From: Amycolatopsis orientalis DSM 43388
Lineage (GTDB): Bacteria > Actinomycetota > Actinomycetes > Mycobacteriales > Pseudonocardiaceae
Length of the DNA stretch: 64,000 nucleotides
Assembly (NCBI RefSeq): GCF_000411975.1
Contig: NZ_ASXG01000158.1
Coordinates: 92,746 to 156,745, forward strand
Direction of reading: 5' to 3'
The notes below the pieces were generated by a model that searched no databases, was not told the DNA's origin, and saw only the letters and a program-made list of their open reading frames with translations. Numbering within the stretch: the stretch's first letter is position 1; each line of letters opens with the position of its first letter. Of the stretch, positions 25,146 through 34,327 are shown piece by piece. The translations under genes and the position numbers were made by a program.

Positions 25146-26366
25146 ATGACTGACCCCCGGGATCTGCTCGCCGAGCCGCTCAAGCTGCAGTGCGGGGCCG
25201 TGCTGCCGCATCGTCTCGCGAAGTCCGCGCTCAGCGAGCAGCTCGGCGACCGGCGCAATGCGCCATCCGCCGAACTCGCGCAGCTGTACCGGACCTGGGC
25301 TCGCGGGGGCGCTGGACTGCTGGTGACCGGCAATGTGATGGTCGATCCCACCGCGCTCGGGGAACCGCGCAACGTCGCGGTGCCCGCTGTTCCGGATCCG
25401 GCGGTGTACCGGTCGTGGGCGCGGTCCGTGGACGGGACGGACGCGCAGTTGTGGGTGCAGCTCAACCATCCTGGCCGGCAGAGTCCTCGGTACTTGTCCC
25501 GGCAGCCGGTCGCGCCGTCGGCGGTGCCGTTCGGCGATCGAGGGGTGCGGACGGCGTTCGCCGCGCCGCGAGCGTTGACCGGGGACGAGATCGAAGCGGT
25601 GGTGGAGCGGTTCGCGTTGTCGGCGCGGACGTTCGTCGACGCCGGATTCGCCGGCATCCAGATCCACGGTGCGCACGGGTACCTGATTTCGCAGTTCCTC
25701 TCGCCGTTGGTGAATCGGCGCGACGACGAGTGGGGACGCGACCGCAGCCGGTTCCTGCTCGAGGTGGTGCGCGCGGTCCGCGCCGCGGTGGGGGATCGGG
25801 TGCCGGTTTCGGTGAAGCTCAACAGCGCTGATTTCCAGCGCGGCGGCTTCGCCGAGGACGAGTCGTTGCGAGTTGTTCGCGCGCTGGGCGAGGCGGGCAT
25901 CGACCTGCTGGAGATTTCCGGCGGTACGTACGAGCGGGCTGCGATGATGGGGTCCGGCCGGGCGAGCACGCAGCGGCGCGAAGCGTATTTCCTGGACTAC
26001 GCGGCGAAAGCCCGGCAGGTCAGCGACGTCGCGCTGATGGTCACCGGCGGGTTCACCACGGCGGCCGGGATGGCGGAGGCGCTGGAATCCGGCGCGCTGG
26101 ACGTGATCGGGATCGGCCGTCCGTTCACTGTGGACCCCGCGTTGCCGGGACGGCTGCTCGCGGGCGAGGACGTCCGCGCCGAACGGCGTTGCCCGCACAC
26201 GGGAATCCGGCTCGCCGACAGCCTGCTCGAGATCCAGTGGCACACCCAGCAGATGCACCGCGTCGCCGCGGGCAAACCGGTCGACCTGAAGCGCGGCGCG
26301 TGGCGGACGCTTGCCCAGGCCGGACTCAGCGATCCGCTGAACGCGTTTCGGCGGGTGCGCGCGTGA
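25146..26366 (+). CDS. Old Yellow Enzyme-type NADH:flavin oxidoreductase
   Basis: A 406-residue FMN barrel. The motifs are QLNHPGRQSPR, IHGAHGYLISQFLSPLVN (His-Gly-Ala-His flavin/substrate site), RDDEWGRDR and VTGGFTTAAGM with IGIGRPF for phosphate binding. The C-terminal iron-sulfur cysteines of 2,4-dienoyl-CoA reductases are absent, so this is a single-domain ene-reductase reducing activated C=C bonds with NAD(P)H. The ATG at 25146 follows the operator candidate. Its last 41 bases overlap the tail of the convergent Pr6Pr gene. Confidence 0.9.
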   Translation: MTDPRDLLAEPLKLQCGAVLPHRLAKSALSEQLGDRRNAPSAELAQLYRTWARGGAGLLVTGNVMVDPTALGEPRNVAVPAVPDPAVYRSWARSVDGTDAQLWVQLNHPGRQSPRYLSRQPVAPSAVPFGDRGVRTAFAAPRALTGDEIEAVVERFALSARTFVDAGFAGIQIHGAHGYLISQFLSPLVNRRDDEWGRDRSRFLLEVVRAVRAAVGDRVPVSVKLNSADFQRGGFAEDESLRVVRALGEAGIDLLEISGGTYERAAMMGSGRASTQRREAYFLDYAAKARQVSDVALMVTGGFTTAAGMAEALESGALDVIGIGRPFTVDPALPGRLLAGEDVRAERRCPHTGIRLADSLLEIQWHTQQMHRVAAGKPVDLKRGAWRTLAQAGLSDPLNAFRRVRA

Positions 26367-26973
26367 GCTTTCGGTCGGCGACCCGGGCACCGCTGGCGAG
26401 CACGATGAAGAAGGCGCCGATGAACAGGCAGTTCAGCGCGACCTGTCCGTAACCGAGGCGATCGGCGTTGACGAACGGATACGGGTAATAGCCGTCGATC
26501 GCGCCGCGGACGAGCGTGAAAGCCAGCCACACCAAGGGATACAGGAGCGACCACCAGACGGTGCGCCATTCCAGCACGCGCGGAGCGAAGAACAACCAGC
26601 CGAGCACGCACAGCACCGGCGTGACCCGGTGCAGCAGGATGTCCGCGGCGAGCCCGAGCCCGTGGAGTTCGTACAGCCCGGCGAGCGCGACCTGGTAGAC
26701 GACGCCGGTGACCACGATCCCGACCAGCGCGTCCAGCCACAGCACCCGCATCAGCGGCGAGGCGCCGCGCCCGCGAGCGAAAGCCGCAGCGGTGACCAGG
26801 ACGAGCACGTTCGAGAGGATCGTGAAGTAGGTGAACAGGTTCGCCAGCCGTCCGCCGAAACTGGCGTACTGTCCCTGCCTCGGCACCAGCGCGACGATCT
26901 GGATCACGAGCGCGGCCAGCACGACGACCGCGGTCACCCCGAACCACAGCCGGGCCAACGCTTTCGACGACAT
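26326..26973 (-). CDS. Pr6Pr family six-span membrane protein
   Basis: A 215-residue protein with six helices. ANLFTYFTILSNVLVLVTAAAF (in two halves), LLHRVTPVLCVLGWLFF and a PLVWLAFTLVRGAIDGYYPYPF-type loop are the recognised Pr6Pr family pattern (FAR-17a/AIG1-like relatives). The physiological role is unknown. The ATG at 26973 starts just before the first helix. It converges on the flavin oxidoreductase and overlaps it by 41 bases. Confidence 0.85.
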   Translation of the reverse strand: MSSKALARLWFGVTAVVVLAALVIQIVALVPRQGQYASFGGRLANLFTYFTILSNVLVLVTAAAFARGRGASPLMRVLWLDALVGIVVTGVVYQVALAGLYELHGLGLAADILLHRVTPVLCVLGWLFFAPRVLEWRTVWWSLLYPLVWLAFTLVRGAIDGYYPYPFVNADRLGYGQVALNCLFIGAFFIVLASGARVADRKLTRAPAETRSADR

Positions 26974-27075
26974 ACCGCTGACACTACGGGTTCCGAGGCG
27001 GTCCTCCCGGCCCGACACGACCATGATTGATCGAGCCGGGCCGGGCGCCCCGTTCGCGACTGGGCGACTACCGCA

Positions 27076-28380
27076 TCACCGCACCGCCTTGACCAGCGCG
27101 GGCACGAAGACCGACGCGTCGATCGTTCCCCAGCCGCTCGCGATGTCGTAGCCCGGACCGGCCTTGAACCCTTCGACGCCGTACTGGCTGTTGTCCCCCT
27201 TGGTGACGTCGACGATCCCGGCCGCGGTGCCCTTCGGGCCCAGCTTCGAGTACAGCGCCGGGTTGATCTGGCCCAGCCGGCCGTGATTGGCCTGCACCGC
27301 CAACGCCAGCACCCCGGCGAACAGCGGTGCCGACTGCGACGTGCCCTGGACGCCTTCCATGCTGATGTCCGGGTAGGCCCGCATCGTGCTGCCGGTGATC
27401 TGCTTGACGCGGTTCTGCCAGGACGGCCGCGCGTACGCCTTCGACAGGCCCGCACCTTCGCTGAACCCGTTGTCCGCCGCGTTGACGAGGTCGTCCGGCT
27501 GAGTGCGGACGCCGTTCGCGTCCAAGTGCAGCTGCGTGCCGCCCAGTGCGGTGACGTTCGGGTCGCTGGCCGGCCAGCTCGCCACGCGGTACGGATACCT
27601 GCCGGTGCCTTGCAGGTACGCCCCGGTCGGGCCGTCGTCGCCGGACGACGCGACCAGCGTGACGCCCGCCTTGCTCGCCCGCTCCAGCGCCGGGTCGAGG
27701 GTCTTGATCGACTCGAACGACGGGAAGTTCTCCTCGGTGGTGCCGAAGCTCATCGAGACCACGTCGGCGATCCGGTGCTCGGTCAGGTAGTCGACGGCGT
27801 GCATCATTTCCGGCAGACCGGCGAAGCCCTGCGTCTCGGCGACCGGCGTGGCCGCGACGACGATCTTCGCGGCCGGAGCCATCGCGTGCATCATCGTGAC
27901 GTCGAGATCGGTTTCTCCGCCCCACGACTGGCAGGTGGCGGTGTCGACCCCGGGATCGGTGCACGCGGGGACCGCACCGGACGGCTGCAGCACCTCGACG
28001 TTCGCCGGCGGCAGGCCGTGCTGCCGCGAGTATTCGTCCAGCACCTGCTTGACCTTGTCGTCGCCGAACGACACCAGCGTGGCCACGGTGGACCCGGCGC
28101 CGGTGATGCCCTGGTTCCACAGCTTCGTGGCGTTGTACGCGCCGCTTTCCTTCGGCAGTTTGGCCATCGCCGCGTTGAGCCGCGCCACCCGCTCCTGCAC
28201 CGTGGTCGCGCCGACGAACGACTGCGCGGCAGCCGAGAAGTGGTGTCGCGACGGCTGTGCCGGCGGCGCGGGCGCGGCACTGGCCGGTGCCGCCACCACG
28301 GTGGCGGCGAGCGCCACGCCCGCCAGCAGGGTCATCGGCCGCCCGAATCCCCGGACGGCTGATTTCACCCGGAACGTCAT
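27076..28380 (-). CDS. Secreted S53 family (sedolisin-like) serine peptidase
   Basis: A 434-residue protein with a signal peptide (basic N-terminus, LLAGVALAATVVAAPASA). The mature enzyme carries the sedolisin set: Glu156 and Asp160 in GGETDLDVTMMHAMAP, the oxyanion Asp248 in SSGDDGP, and the nucleophile Ser348 in GTSQSAPLFAG. A short prodomain appears absent or reduced compared with long kumamolisin precursors. S53 enzymes are typically active at acidic pH. DVTKGDN and GYDIASGWG near the end fit the calcium-site region. It lies alone downstream of ligB with a 157-base gap. Confidence 0.9.
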   Translation of the reverse strand: MTFRVKSAVRGFGRPMTLLAGVALAATVVAAPASAAPAPPAQPSRHHFSAAAQSFVGATTVQERVARLNAAMAKLPKESGAYNATKLWNQGITGAGSTVATLVSFGDDKVKQVLDEYSRQHGLPPANVEVLQPSGAVPACTDPGVDTATCQSWGGETDLDVTMMHAMAPAAKIVVAATPVAETQGFAGLPEMMHAVDYLTEHRIADVVSMSFGTTEENFPSFESIKTLDPALERASKAGVTLVASSGDDGPTGAYLQGTGRYPYRVASWPASDPNVTALGGTQLHLDANGVRTQPDDLVNAADNGFSEGAGLSKAYARPSWQNRVKQITGSTMRAYPDISMEGVQGTSQSAPLFAGVLALAVQANHGRLGQINPALYSKLGPKGTAAGIVDVTKGDNSQYGVEGFKAGPGYDIASGWGTIDASVFVPALVKAVR

Positions 28381-28537
28381 GCTTTTCTCCTATCGACGCA
28401 GGCCAGTGCTTCCACTCTCGGGTACGCGGCCCTGGGCGCGACATCGACTTTCGTCGGGCGTTTTCCGGAATACGGCGAGGAAAACTGCCCGATGTCCGTA
28501 ATGTGCCCACTCCTCCGGGGACCGCGGTCGGCGAGCA

Positions 28538-30136
28538 TCATCCTCGCGCCTCCCCGGAACCGGGCTGGTCGTCGGGACCAGTCCGCACCGCGGCACCGGG
28601 CTGCCCCTCGGCCGCCGCCGGACGGCTGCCGCGCAGCAACCCCCGGACGGTGTCGATGGTGTCGGCCTCGCCCGGATCCTTGTCCGGCCGGTACCGCACC
28701 ACCCGCGCGAACCGCAGCGCCAGCCCGCCCGGATACCGCGTGCTGACCTGCGCCCCGTCCAGTTCGATCTCGACCACCATCTCCGGGCGCACGTGGACGG
28801 TCCACCGGTCGCGGTGCGTCTCGATCTCCTGGAACCGCTCGGTCTGCCAGGCCAGCAGTTCGTCGGTGAGCCCCTTGAACGTCTTGCCCACCATGATCGG
28901 CGGCCCGCCGTCCGGGTCGCGCGCGCCGAGGTGCAGGTTCGACAGCTTGCCGGTGCGCCGCCCGTGGCCCCATTCCGCCGCCAGCACCACCAGATCGATG
29001 GTGTGCACCGGTTTCACCTTCAGCCACGCCCGCCCGCGCCGCCCGGCCGCGTAGATCGAATCCAGGTCCTTCACCATCACGCCCTCGTGCCCGGCGTCCA
29101 TCGCCGCCTCGAGCACCGCCGCCGGTGACTCCGGCCGGACCGCGCCGGGGATCACGTGCTCGCCCGCGACCCGGCGCAGTGCCTCGTTGCGTTCGGCCAA
29201 GGGCGCGTCGAGCAGATCGACCCCGTCCAGATGCAGGCAGTCGAAGAAGTACGGCCGCAGCAGCAACGCCCGCACCTGTTCCTCCCGCGTGCTGCCGAAC
29301 CGGCTCATCGTTTCCTGGAACGGACGCGGCCGCCCGTCGTCGGTGAGCGCGAGTGTTTCGCCGTCCAGCACCACCGATTCGCACGGCAGGGCCCGCACCA
29401 ATTCGACCAGTTCGGCGACGCTGCCGGTGATCTCCCGCAGCGTCCTCGTGTACACGTGCACTTCCGCGCCGCGGCGGTGCACCTGGATCCGCGCACCGTC
29501 CATTTTGTACTCGACGATCGTGTTTCCGTGCTCGGTGACGGCCTCCTCCAGCGATTCCGCCGGGGACGCGAGCATCGGCCGCACCGGACGCCCCAGCTCG
29601 AGCCCGAACGCGGCGAGCGCCGCCGCGCCCCCGGTCAGCGCCGCCTGCCCGGTGACCGGCAGCCGTCCGGACAGCATGAACGCCCGCCGCACCTGGTCCA
29701 CCTCGACCTCAGCCGCCGCCGCGACCGCGTCGACCATCACGCCCTCCAGCGCGCCCTGCCGCAATTCCCCGGTGACCAGCCGGAAGACGAACTCCTGTTC
29801 GGCACGGGTGAGCCGGGAGAACAGCGCGGTGAGCGCCTCGGCCCGGCGCTTCACCGAACCCGCGCCCGCCGCGGCCGCGACTTCGGTGAGCGCGGCGTCG
29901 ACCTCCGCCACCGAGACCGCAGGCTCGGCCGCGGGTTCGACGGCGAGGTCGGCGAGCGTGCGCCAGCCCGCGCCGAGCCGGTCCTGCGCGGTCTGCCCGG
30001 TGAGGTACGCGATCACCGCGGGCAGTTCGCCGGGTTCGGCCGCGCGCAGCACGGCGGCCAGCACGGCGATCTTCGTTTTCCGTGACCGCGTGGCCGCCAG
30101 TTCGGCGGAGGCGGTGACGAGGTCGGTGAACAACAC
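28538..30136 (-). CDS. ligB: ATP-dependent DNA ligase LigB
   Basis: A 532-residue protein with the archaeal/eukaryal type I layout. The N-terminal helical DNA-binding domain (~1-180) is followed by the nucleotidyltransferase domain with EYKMDGARIQVHR (adenylated Lys211), LDGETLAL, FDCLHLDG, EGVMVKDLDSIY and WLKVKPVHTIDL, and then an OB fold. It seals nicks with ATP. The homologue in mycobacteria is the non-essential LigB. The frame begins at the GTG at 30136 (MLFTDLVTAS). The C-terminal ~25 residues are a disordered Gly/Pro tail. It is part of the repair-rich neighbourhood of this window. Confidence 0.95.
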   Translation of the reverse strand: MLFTDLVTASAELAATRSRKTKIAVLAAVLRAAEPGELPAVIAYLTGQTAQDRLGAGWRTLADLAVEPAAEPAVSVAEVDAALTEVAAAAGAGSVKRRAEALTALFSRLTRAEQEFVFRLVTGELRQGALEGVMVDAVAAAAEVEVDQVRRAFMLSGRLPVTGQAALTGGAAALAAFGLELGRPVRPMLASPAESLEEAVTEHGNTIVEYKMDGARIQVHRRGAEVHVYTRTLREITGSVAELVELVRALPCESVVLDGETLALTDDGRPRPFQETMSRFGSTREEQVRALLLRPYFFDCLHLDGVDLLDAPLAERNEALRRVAGEHVIPGAVRPESPAAVLEAAMDAGHEGVMVKDLDSIYAAGRRGRAWLKVKPVHTIDLVVLAAEWGHGRRTGKLSNLHLGARDPDGGPPIMVGKTFKGLTDELLAWQTERFQEIETHRDRWTVHVRPEMVVEIELDGAQVSTRYPGGLALRFARVVRYRPDKDPGEADTIDTVRGLLRGSRPAAAEGQPGAAVRTGPDDQPGSGEARG

Positions 30137-30205
30137 CCGGCCATCATCGCCCCCGCCACCGACAAAAACTCCCGCGCCAGCCTCGACCGGGTGAAAAGGA
30201 GCTGG

Positions 30206-31885
30206 TCAGGCATCCGGACGAGTGCAATGCTGGTCCAGCAGCCCCTGTTTCGTCACACACGGCGTGTACCCTGCGTCCTGCAATTCCGCCCGGGCCGTGC
30301 TGCTGCGCAGATAGTCGATGAACAGCTTCAGCAGCGAATCGTTCTCCGGCACGCCCTTGGTGTAGAGGTACTCGACCGTCCAGAAGCGATAGCCCGCGTC
30401 GATGCTGGTCACGTCGGGGTAGCGGTCGTCGAGTTTGGCCATCGCGACCCGGCCGGCCGCCGCGGCGATCTTGGCCGCCGGCACGTCCGCGTAGCCGATC
30501 GCGCCGGGGGTGTCGCCGACGGCGCGCAGCAGCTCGTCGGTGGTCCCGCGTTCGCAGCGCACCACCGCGGCGTGCGGGGCGCGGGTCGGCGCCAGGCAGT
30601 CGTCCGACGACAGCCCGGGCTCGGCCGCGCCCAGCACTTTCTCTTCGAAAGTCTTGCGCGTGCCCGATTCCTGCCCGCGTCCGACGACTCGGATCGGGAT
30701 CGACGGACCCTCGCGCAGTTGTGCCCAGTCGGTGTACTTCCCGCTGAAGATGCCGCGCACCTGCTCGCCGCTCAGGTGGTCGACGCCGACGGATTTGTTC
30801 ACCACCAGGCTGTACACGAGCACCGCGACCGGTTGCGTGACCAGATCCGGTCCGGCGTCCGAAGCCTTGCCGTCGGACAGCACGGCCAGGCTGTCTTTCT
30901 GGTCCGCTGGCAACGGTCCCAGCTCGCGCACCGCGGACACGCTTCCGACTGCCTGGGTCGTGATCGTCGCACCGGGACATTGCCGGTGGTACTCCGTCGC
31001 GACGCTGTTCATGATCCGCGCGAACGCGCTGGATCCGTGCACCGAAAGGGATCCGGTGCCGCACCCGGGCTCGGATCCGCGGGACGCGGCGACCAGGAGC
31101 ATGCTGAGCAACGCCCCGGTCAGCAGCACTCCGATCGCTCCGGTGACCACCGGCCACGAAAGCCAGCGCTGTTTGCGTTCGTCTTTGATCCGCCCGCCGC
31201 TGAGCCTTCCGGTGACGTGCAGTTCCTTGGACAGCGGCCCGCCTCGCCAGTCGTCCGGTTCGCGCAGCACGACCACGAGCTTGAACTTTTCCCGTCGCTT
31301 CAACGAAAGCTGCTCGAGGCGGACGCCGTGCCACTGCGGCGCCGGGGCGGCCGGGGCGTCGGGTTGCCGCAGCAGCGCGGTCAGCCGCTGCGGCAGCAAC
31401 GCCCGTACTCCGGACAGCCGCGCGGTTCCGTTGTCCGGTGCGGGCTCGTCGTGAGTAAAGAATTCAAGCCCGTTTCGGACCACTTCGCGCAGGCCGTCTT
31501 TGGCATCGGACACGCGCGCGTCCCACACCACCCGCCTGCCGAAGGTGAACTGCAGCGGATGTTCCCAGTCGCCGGGGCCGATGTCGAAGCTGCCCGTGTT
31601 GCGGATCCGGATCACGACCACGCTGAGCGGTTCCAGCAGCCGCACGGTGCGTTCGAGCTGCGGATCCGCTTGCACCGCGCCGTTGCCGGAGTCGCCGAGC
31701 GGGATCGGGTTGAGGCCGATCTTGGAGTTGTACAGCTCCCGGTAGATGACGCGCCTGCGGCGGATCACGTAGCGGTCGACGACCGGGGCGAGGATCGTCG
31801 CGCCCGCGACGACCGCGATCGGCACGATGCCGCGACCGGACGTGAGCACTTCGGCGAGCGCTCGCAGGACATCTCCGAAACTCAC
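30206..31885 (-). CDS. Membrane-tethered PstS-like substrate-binding protein with N-terminal accessory domain
   Basis: A 559-residue two-helix membrane protein. A first helix at ~19-40 is followed by a ~200-residue cytoplasmic-type domain (basic RRRRVIYRELYNSKIG, beta-rich DWEHPLQFTFGRRVVWDARV). A second helix at ~245-268 leads to an external PstS/PBP-like domain (VHGSSAFARIMNSVATEY, TDWAQLREGPSIPIRVVGR, ESGTRKTFEEKVLG). Ordinary PstS proteins are lipoproteins without the inner domain, and no pstCAB is nearby, so signalling rather than import is plausible (inference). The GTG at 31885 follows GGGGGAGG at 6 bases; an upstream ATG is less likely. Confidence 0.8.
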   Translation of the reverse strand: MSFGDVLRALAEVLTSGRGIVPIAVVAGATILAPVVDRYVIRRRRVIYRELYNSKIGLNPIPLGDSGNGAVQADPQLERTVRLLEPLSVVVIRIRNTGSFDIGPGDWEHPLQFTFGRRVVWDARVSDAKDGLREVVRNGLEFFTHDEPAPDNGTARLSGVRALLPQRLTALLRQPDAPAAPAPQWHGVRLEQLSLKRREKFKLVVVLREPDDWRGGPLSKELHVTGRLSGGRIKDERKQRWLSWPVVTGAIGVLLTGALLSMLLVAASRGSEPGCGTGSLSVHGSSAFARIMNSVATEYHRQCPGATITTQAVGSVSAVRELGPLPADQKDSLAVLSDGKASDAGPDLVTQPVAVLVYSLVVNKSVGVDHLSGEQVRGIFSGKYTDWAQLREGPSIPIRVVGRGQESGTRKTFEEKVLGAAEPGLSSDDCLAPTRAPHAAVVRCERGTTDELLRAVGDTPGAIGYADVPAAKIAAAAGRVAMAKLDDRYPDVTSIDAGYRFWTVEYLYTKGVPENDSLLKLFIDYLRSSTARAELQDAGYTPCVTKQGLLDQHCTRPDA

Positions 31886-31975
31886 GGTCGCCTCCCCCTC
31901 GCCGCTCCCGGGAATGTCCACAGTAAGCGGCGACCCAGGGACCCCTCCCCGGTGCACCAGGTGTTCACCAGCGGT

Positions 31976-33337
31976 TCAACCGGCCGATGCGATCCGGTCG
32001 ACGGCGGCGCGAAGCCGGTCCGGCGGAAGCGCGGCGTACCCGAGCACGAGACCCGGATATCCCGCCGCGGCATGGGAATAAGTCGACAAAGCCGGGGCGT
32101 GCACGCCCGCCGCGGCGAGTTTCTCCTGCAGCCGCACGTCATCGGTGCCGTCCGGGAGCCGGACGACCAGGTGCAATCCGGCGGCGATCCCGACCGGCCG
32201 CCACCGCGGCAACCGCTGGGCGAGCGCTTCGATGAGCGCGTCGCGCCGGGCGCGGTACAGCCGTCGCGTGCGGCGCAGATGCCGGTCGTACCCGCCGGTG
32301 GCGATCAGCTGCGCGAGCGCGGCTTGCGGGAGCGGCGGGCAGCCGAGGTCGTGCATTTCCTTGACCCGGGCCACCGCGTCGCGCAGCCGTCGCGGCGGAA
32401 TGAGCCAGCCGATCCGCAACGCTGGGGCGAGCACCTTGCTGACGCTGCCGATATACGCGACGTGATCCGGCGCGAGCGCACGCATCGCGCCCAGCGCGGG
32501 GCGGTCGTAGCGATGTTCGGCGTCGTAGTCGTCTTCCAGGATGAGCCCGCCAGTTTCCGCCGCCCACGTCAGCAGCTGCCGACGGCGTTCCGGATGCAAC
32601 GCGACACCGAGCGGGAATTGGTGCGCGGCGGTGACCAAAACGACGGAGCAGTCTGAAGTGGACAGTTTCGCGACGTCGATGCCCTTGTCGTCGACCGGAA
32701 TTCCGATCGGCGTCAGTCCGTGGTCGCACAGGAGGTTCGCCTGCCCGGGGTGGCTCGGGTCTTCGACGGCGATGCGCTGGTCCGGCAAGGCGTCTGCCAG
32801 CAGCGACAACGCTTCCGCGGCTCCGCTGGTGATCACGATGTCGTCCGGGTTCGCCGGCAGCGCACGGACTCGCCCAAGGTAGGCGGCCAGCTCCGTGCGC
32901 AATGCCGGATGTCCGGTCGGATCGGGGTAGCCGAGGCCGCGGTCCGGCGTCGCGTTCAGCGCTTCTCGTTCAGCGGCAAGCCATTCGGCCCGCGGGAAGG
33001 CCGACAACGCGGGCAGGCCGGGGCGCAGGTCGAACTCCCAGGCTGGCGCTTTCGGCGTGCTGGCCCGAGGATTCGGTGCGGTACCGTCGATTGGCGCGAC
33101 GCGAGTGCCCGAGCCGTGCTTGCTCAGCAGGTAACCCTCGGCGGTGAGCTGCTCGTACAGCGCGGTCACAGTGCCGCGCGCGACTCCGAGCTGGCGCGCG
33201 AGATCGCGGCTCGACGGCAGCCGGGTGCCGGCCGCCAGCCGTCCGGTGCGGATCGCGTCGCGCAACGCGGCTTCGATGGCGCGACCACGGCGGCCGCCGG
33301 TGACGGCGGGCAGAAGCAGCTCGCGGAGGGTCTCCAC
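31976..33337 (-). CDS. MocR/PdxR family regulator (GntR wHTH fused to aminotransferase fold)
   Basis: About 453 residues. The N-terminal GntR-type winged helix (ALRDAIRTGRLAAGTRLPSS, ARQLGVARGTVTALYEQL) is joined to a fold-type I aminotransferase domain. The PLP lysine region is YIGSVSKVLAPALRIGW (Lys after SVS) and the EDDYDAEHRYD block precedes it. Such proteins bind PLP and control PLP or amine metabolism and transport genes. The GTG at 33337 is taken; a GTG two codons upstream (33343) is equally possible. It is divergent from a DMT-family exporter across an operator candidate made of repeated AGTGGTCC sites. Confidence 0.9.
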   Translation of the reverse strand: METLRELLLPAVTGGRRGRAIEAALRDAIRTGRLAAGTRLPSSRDLARQLGVARGTVTALYEQLTAEGYLLSKHGSGTRVAPIDGTAPNPRASTPKAPAWEFDLRPGLPALSAFPRAEWLAAEREALNATPDRGLGYPDPTGHPALRTELAAYLGRVRALPANPDDIVITSGAAEALSLLADALPDQRIAVEDPSHPGQANLLCDHGLTPIGIPVDDKGIDVAKLSTSDCSVVLVTAAHQFPLGVALHPERRRQLLTWAAETGGLILEDDYDAEHRYDRPALGAMRALAPDHVAYIGSVSKVLAPALRIGWLIPPRRLRDAVARVKEMHDLGCPPLPQAALAQLIATGGYDRHLRRTRRLYRARRDALIEALAQRLPRWRPVGIAAGLHLVVRLPDGTDDVRLQEKLAAAGVHAPALSTYSHAAAGYPGLVLGYAALPPDRLRAAVDRIASAG

Positions 33338-33356
33338 GGCCACGACAGTACGGCGA

Positions 33357-33404
33357 AGTGGTCCAGTTAGGCCAGAGCCGAGTGGTCCTTCTGGATAGAC
33401 CACT
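33357..33404. promoter_or_regulatory. MocR operator candidate: AGTGGTCC direct repeat plus inverted copy
   Basis: AGTGGTCC occurs at 33357-33364 and 33381-33388 (24-base period), with an inverted GACCACT at 33398-33404. The array fills the intergenic space between the MocR gene and the exporter. Repeats of this kind are typical of MocR/PdxR targets. Confidence 0.6.
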
Positions 33405-33425
33405 CTCCGCTGAAGACTGAGCGGC

Positions 33426-34325
33426 GTGAGACGTTCGATGGTGCTGTCAGGGGTGGCCGGCGCGGTGCTGGTCGGCGGATCGGTGCCGGTCACCGGCATG
33501 CTGGACGGATATCCGGTGATCACCGGGCAGGCGTTGCGGTACGCGCTCGGCGGGCTTTTGCTGCTCGGCTGGGCCAAGGTCACGCGCAGCCCGCTGCCGC
33601 GGCCGAAACTGGGCGATCTGCCGACCCTGCTCGGCCTCGCCGCGACCGGGATGATCGGCTTCCAGGCCTGCCTGCTGCTGGCGCAGCGCTACGCGGAACC
33701 CAGTGCGGTAGCGGCGTTCCTCGGGGCCAGCCCGCTCGTGCTCGCCCTGCTCGCGCCGATGCTCGACGGTCGCCGTCCGTCCGCCGCTCCGATCGTCGGA
33801 TCGGTGCTCGCCGGGCTCGGCATCGTGGTGCTGTCCGGCGGCGGATCCGCTTCCGCGCCAGGGCTGCTGCTGGCTGCGCTGGCGATGTTGTGCGAAGCGT
33901 CGTTCACCCTGCTCGCCGTGGGATTGCTGCGTCGCCTCGGACCGTTGGCGACCTCGACGTGGAGCTGTTTCACCGCTGCGGCAAGCGGTTCCTTGGCCGG
34001 GACGGTGGTCGATCCGGCCGGAGCCTGGCGATGGCCGAACGCGCGCGAACTCGTCGCGTTGCTGTTGCTGGCGGTTTTGGTGACCGCGGTGGCATTCGTG
34101 CTCTGGTACAGCTGCGTTGCGGGGCTGGGCGCGGACCGGGCGGGCGTGCTGATCGGGCTGATGCCGGTGTCCGGACTGGTGGTCGCGGTGTTGATCGGCG
34201 CGCAACGGTTCGAGCTCACGGATTTCGCTGGCGTCACCTTGGTCGCCGCGGGAGTCGCATGCGGACTGTGGAAACGCGAAGCGGCTCGCCCGGAAGTGCC
34301 CGAACGAGCCGCCACGACCTGCTGA
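33426..34325 (+). CDS. EamA/DMT superfamily transporter
   Basis: A 299-residue protein with ten hydrophobic helices in two EamA repeats. Typical segments are SVPVTGMLDGYPVITGQALRY, AVAAFLGASPLVLALLAPML and GLMPVSGLVVAVLIGAQRFE. DMT proteins of this type usually export amino acids or related metabolites. Sharing a promoter region with a PLP-binding MocR regulator suggests an amine, amino acid or vitamin B6-related substrate (inference). The GTG at 33426 lies 22 bases after the operator repeats, so transcripts may be nearly leaderless. Confidence 0.85.
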   Translation: MRRSMVLSGVAGAVLVGGSVPVTGMLDGYPVITGQALRYALGGLLLLGWAKVTRSPLPRPKLGDLPTLLGLAATGMIGFQACLLLAQRYAEPSAVAAFLGASPLVLALLAPMLDGRRPSAAPIVGSVLAGLGIVVLSGGGSASAPGLLLAALAMLCEASFTLLAVGLLRRLGPLATSTWSCFTAAASGSLAGTVVDPAGAWRWPNARELVALLLLAVLVTAVAFVLWYSCVAGLGADRAGVLIGLMPVSGLVVAVLIGAQRFELTDFAGVTLVAAGVACGLWKREAARPEVPERAATTC

Positions 34326-34327
34326 AA

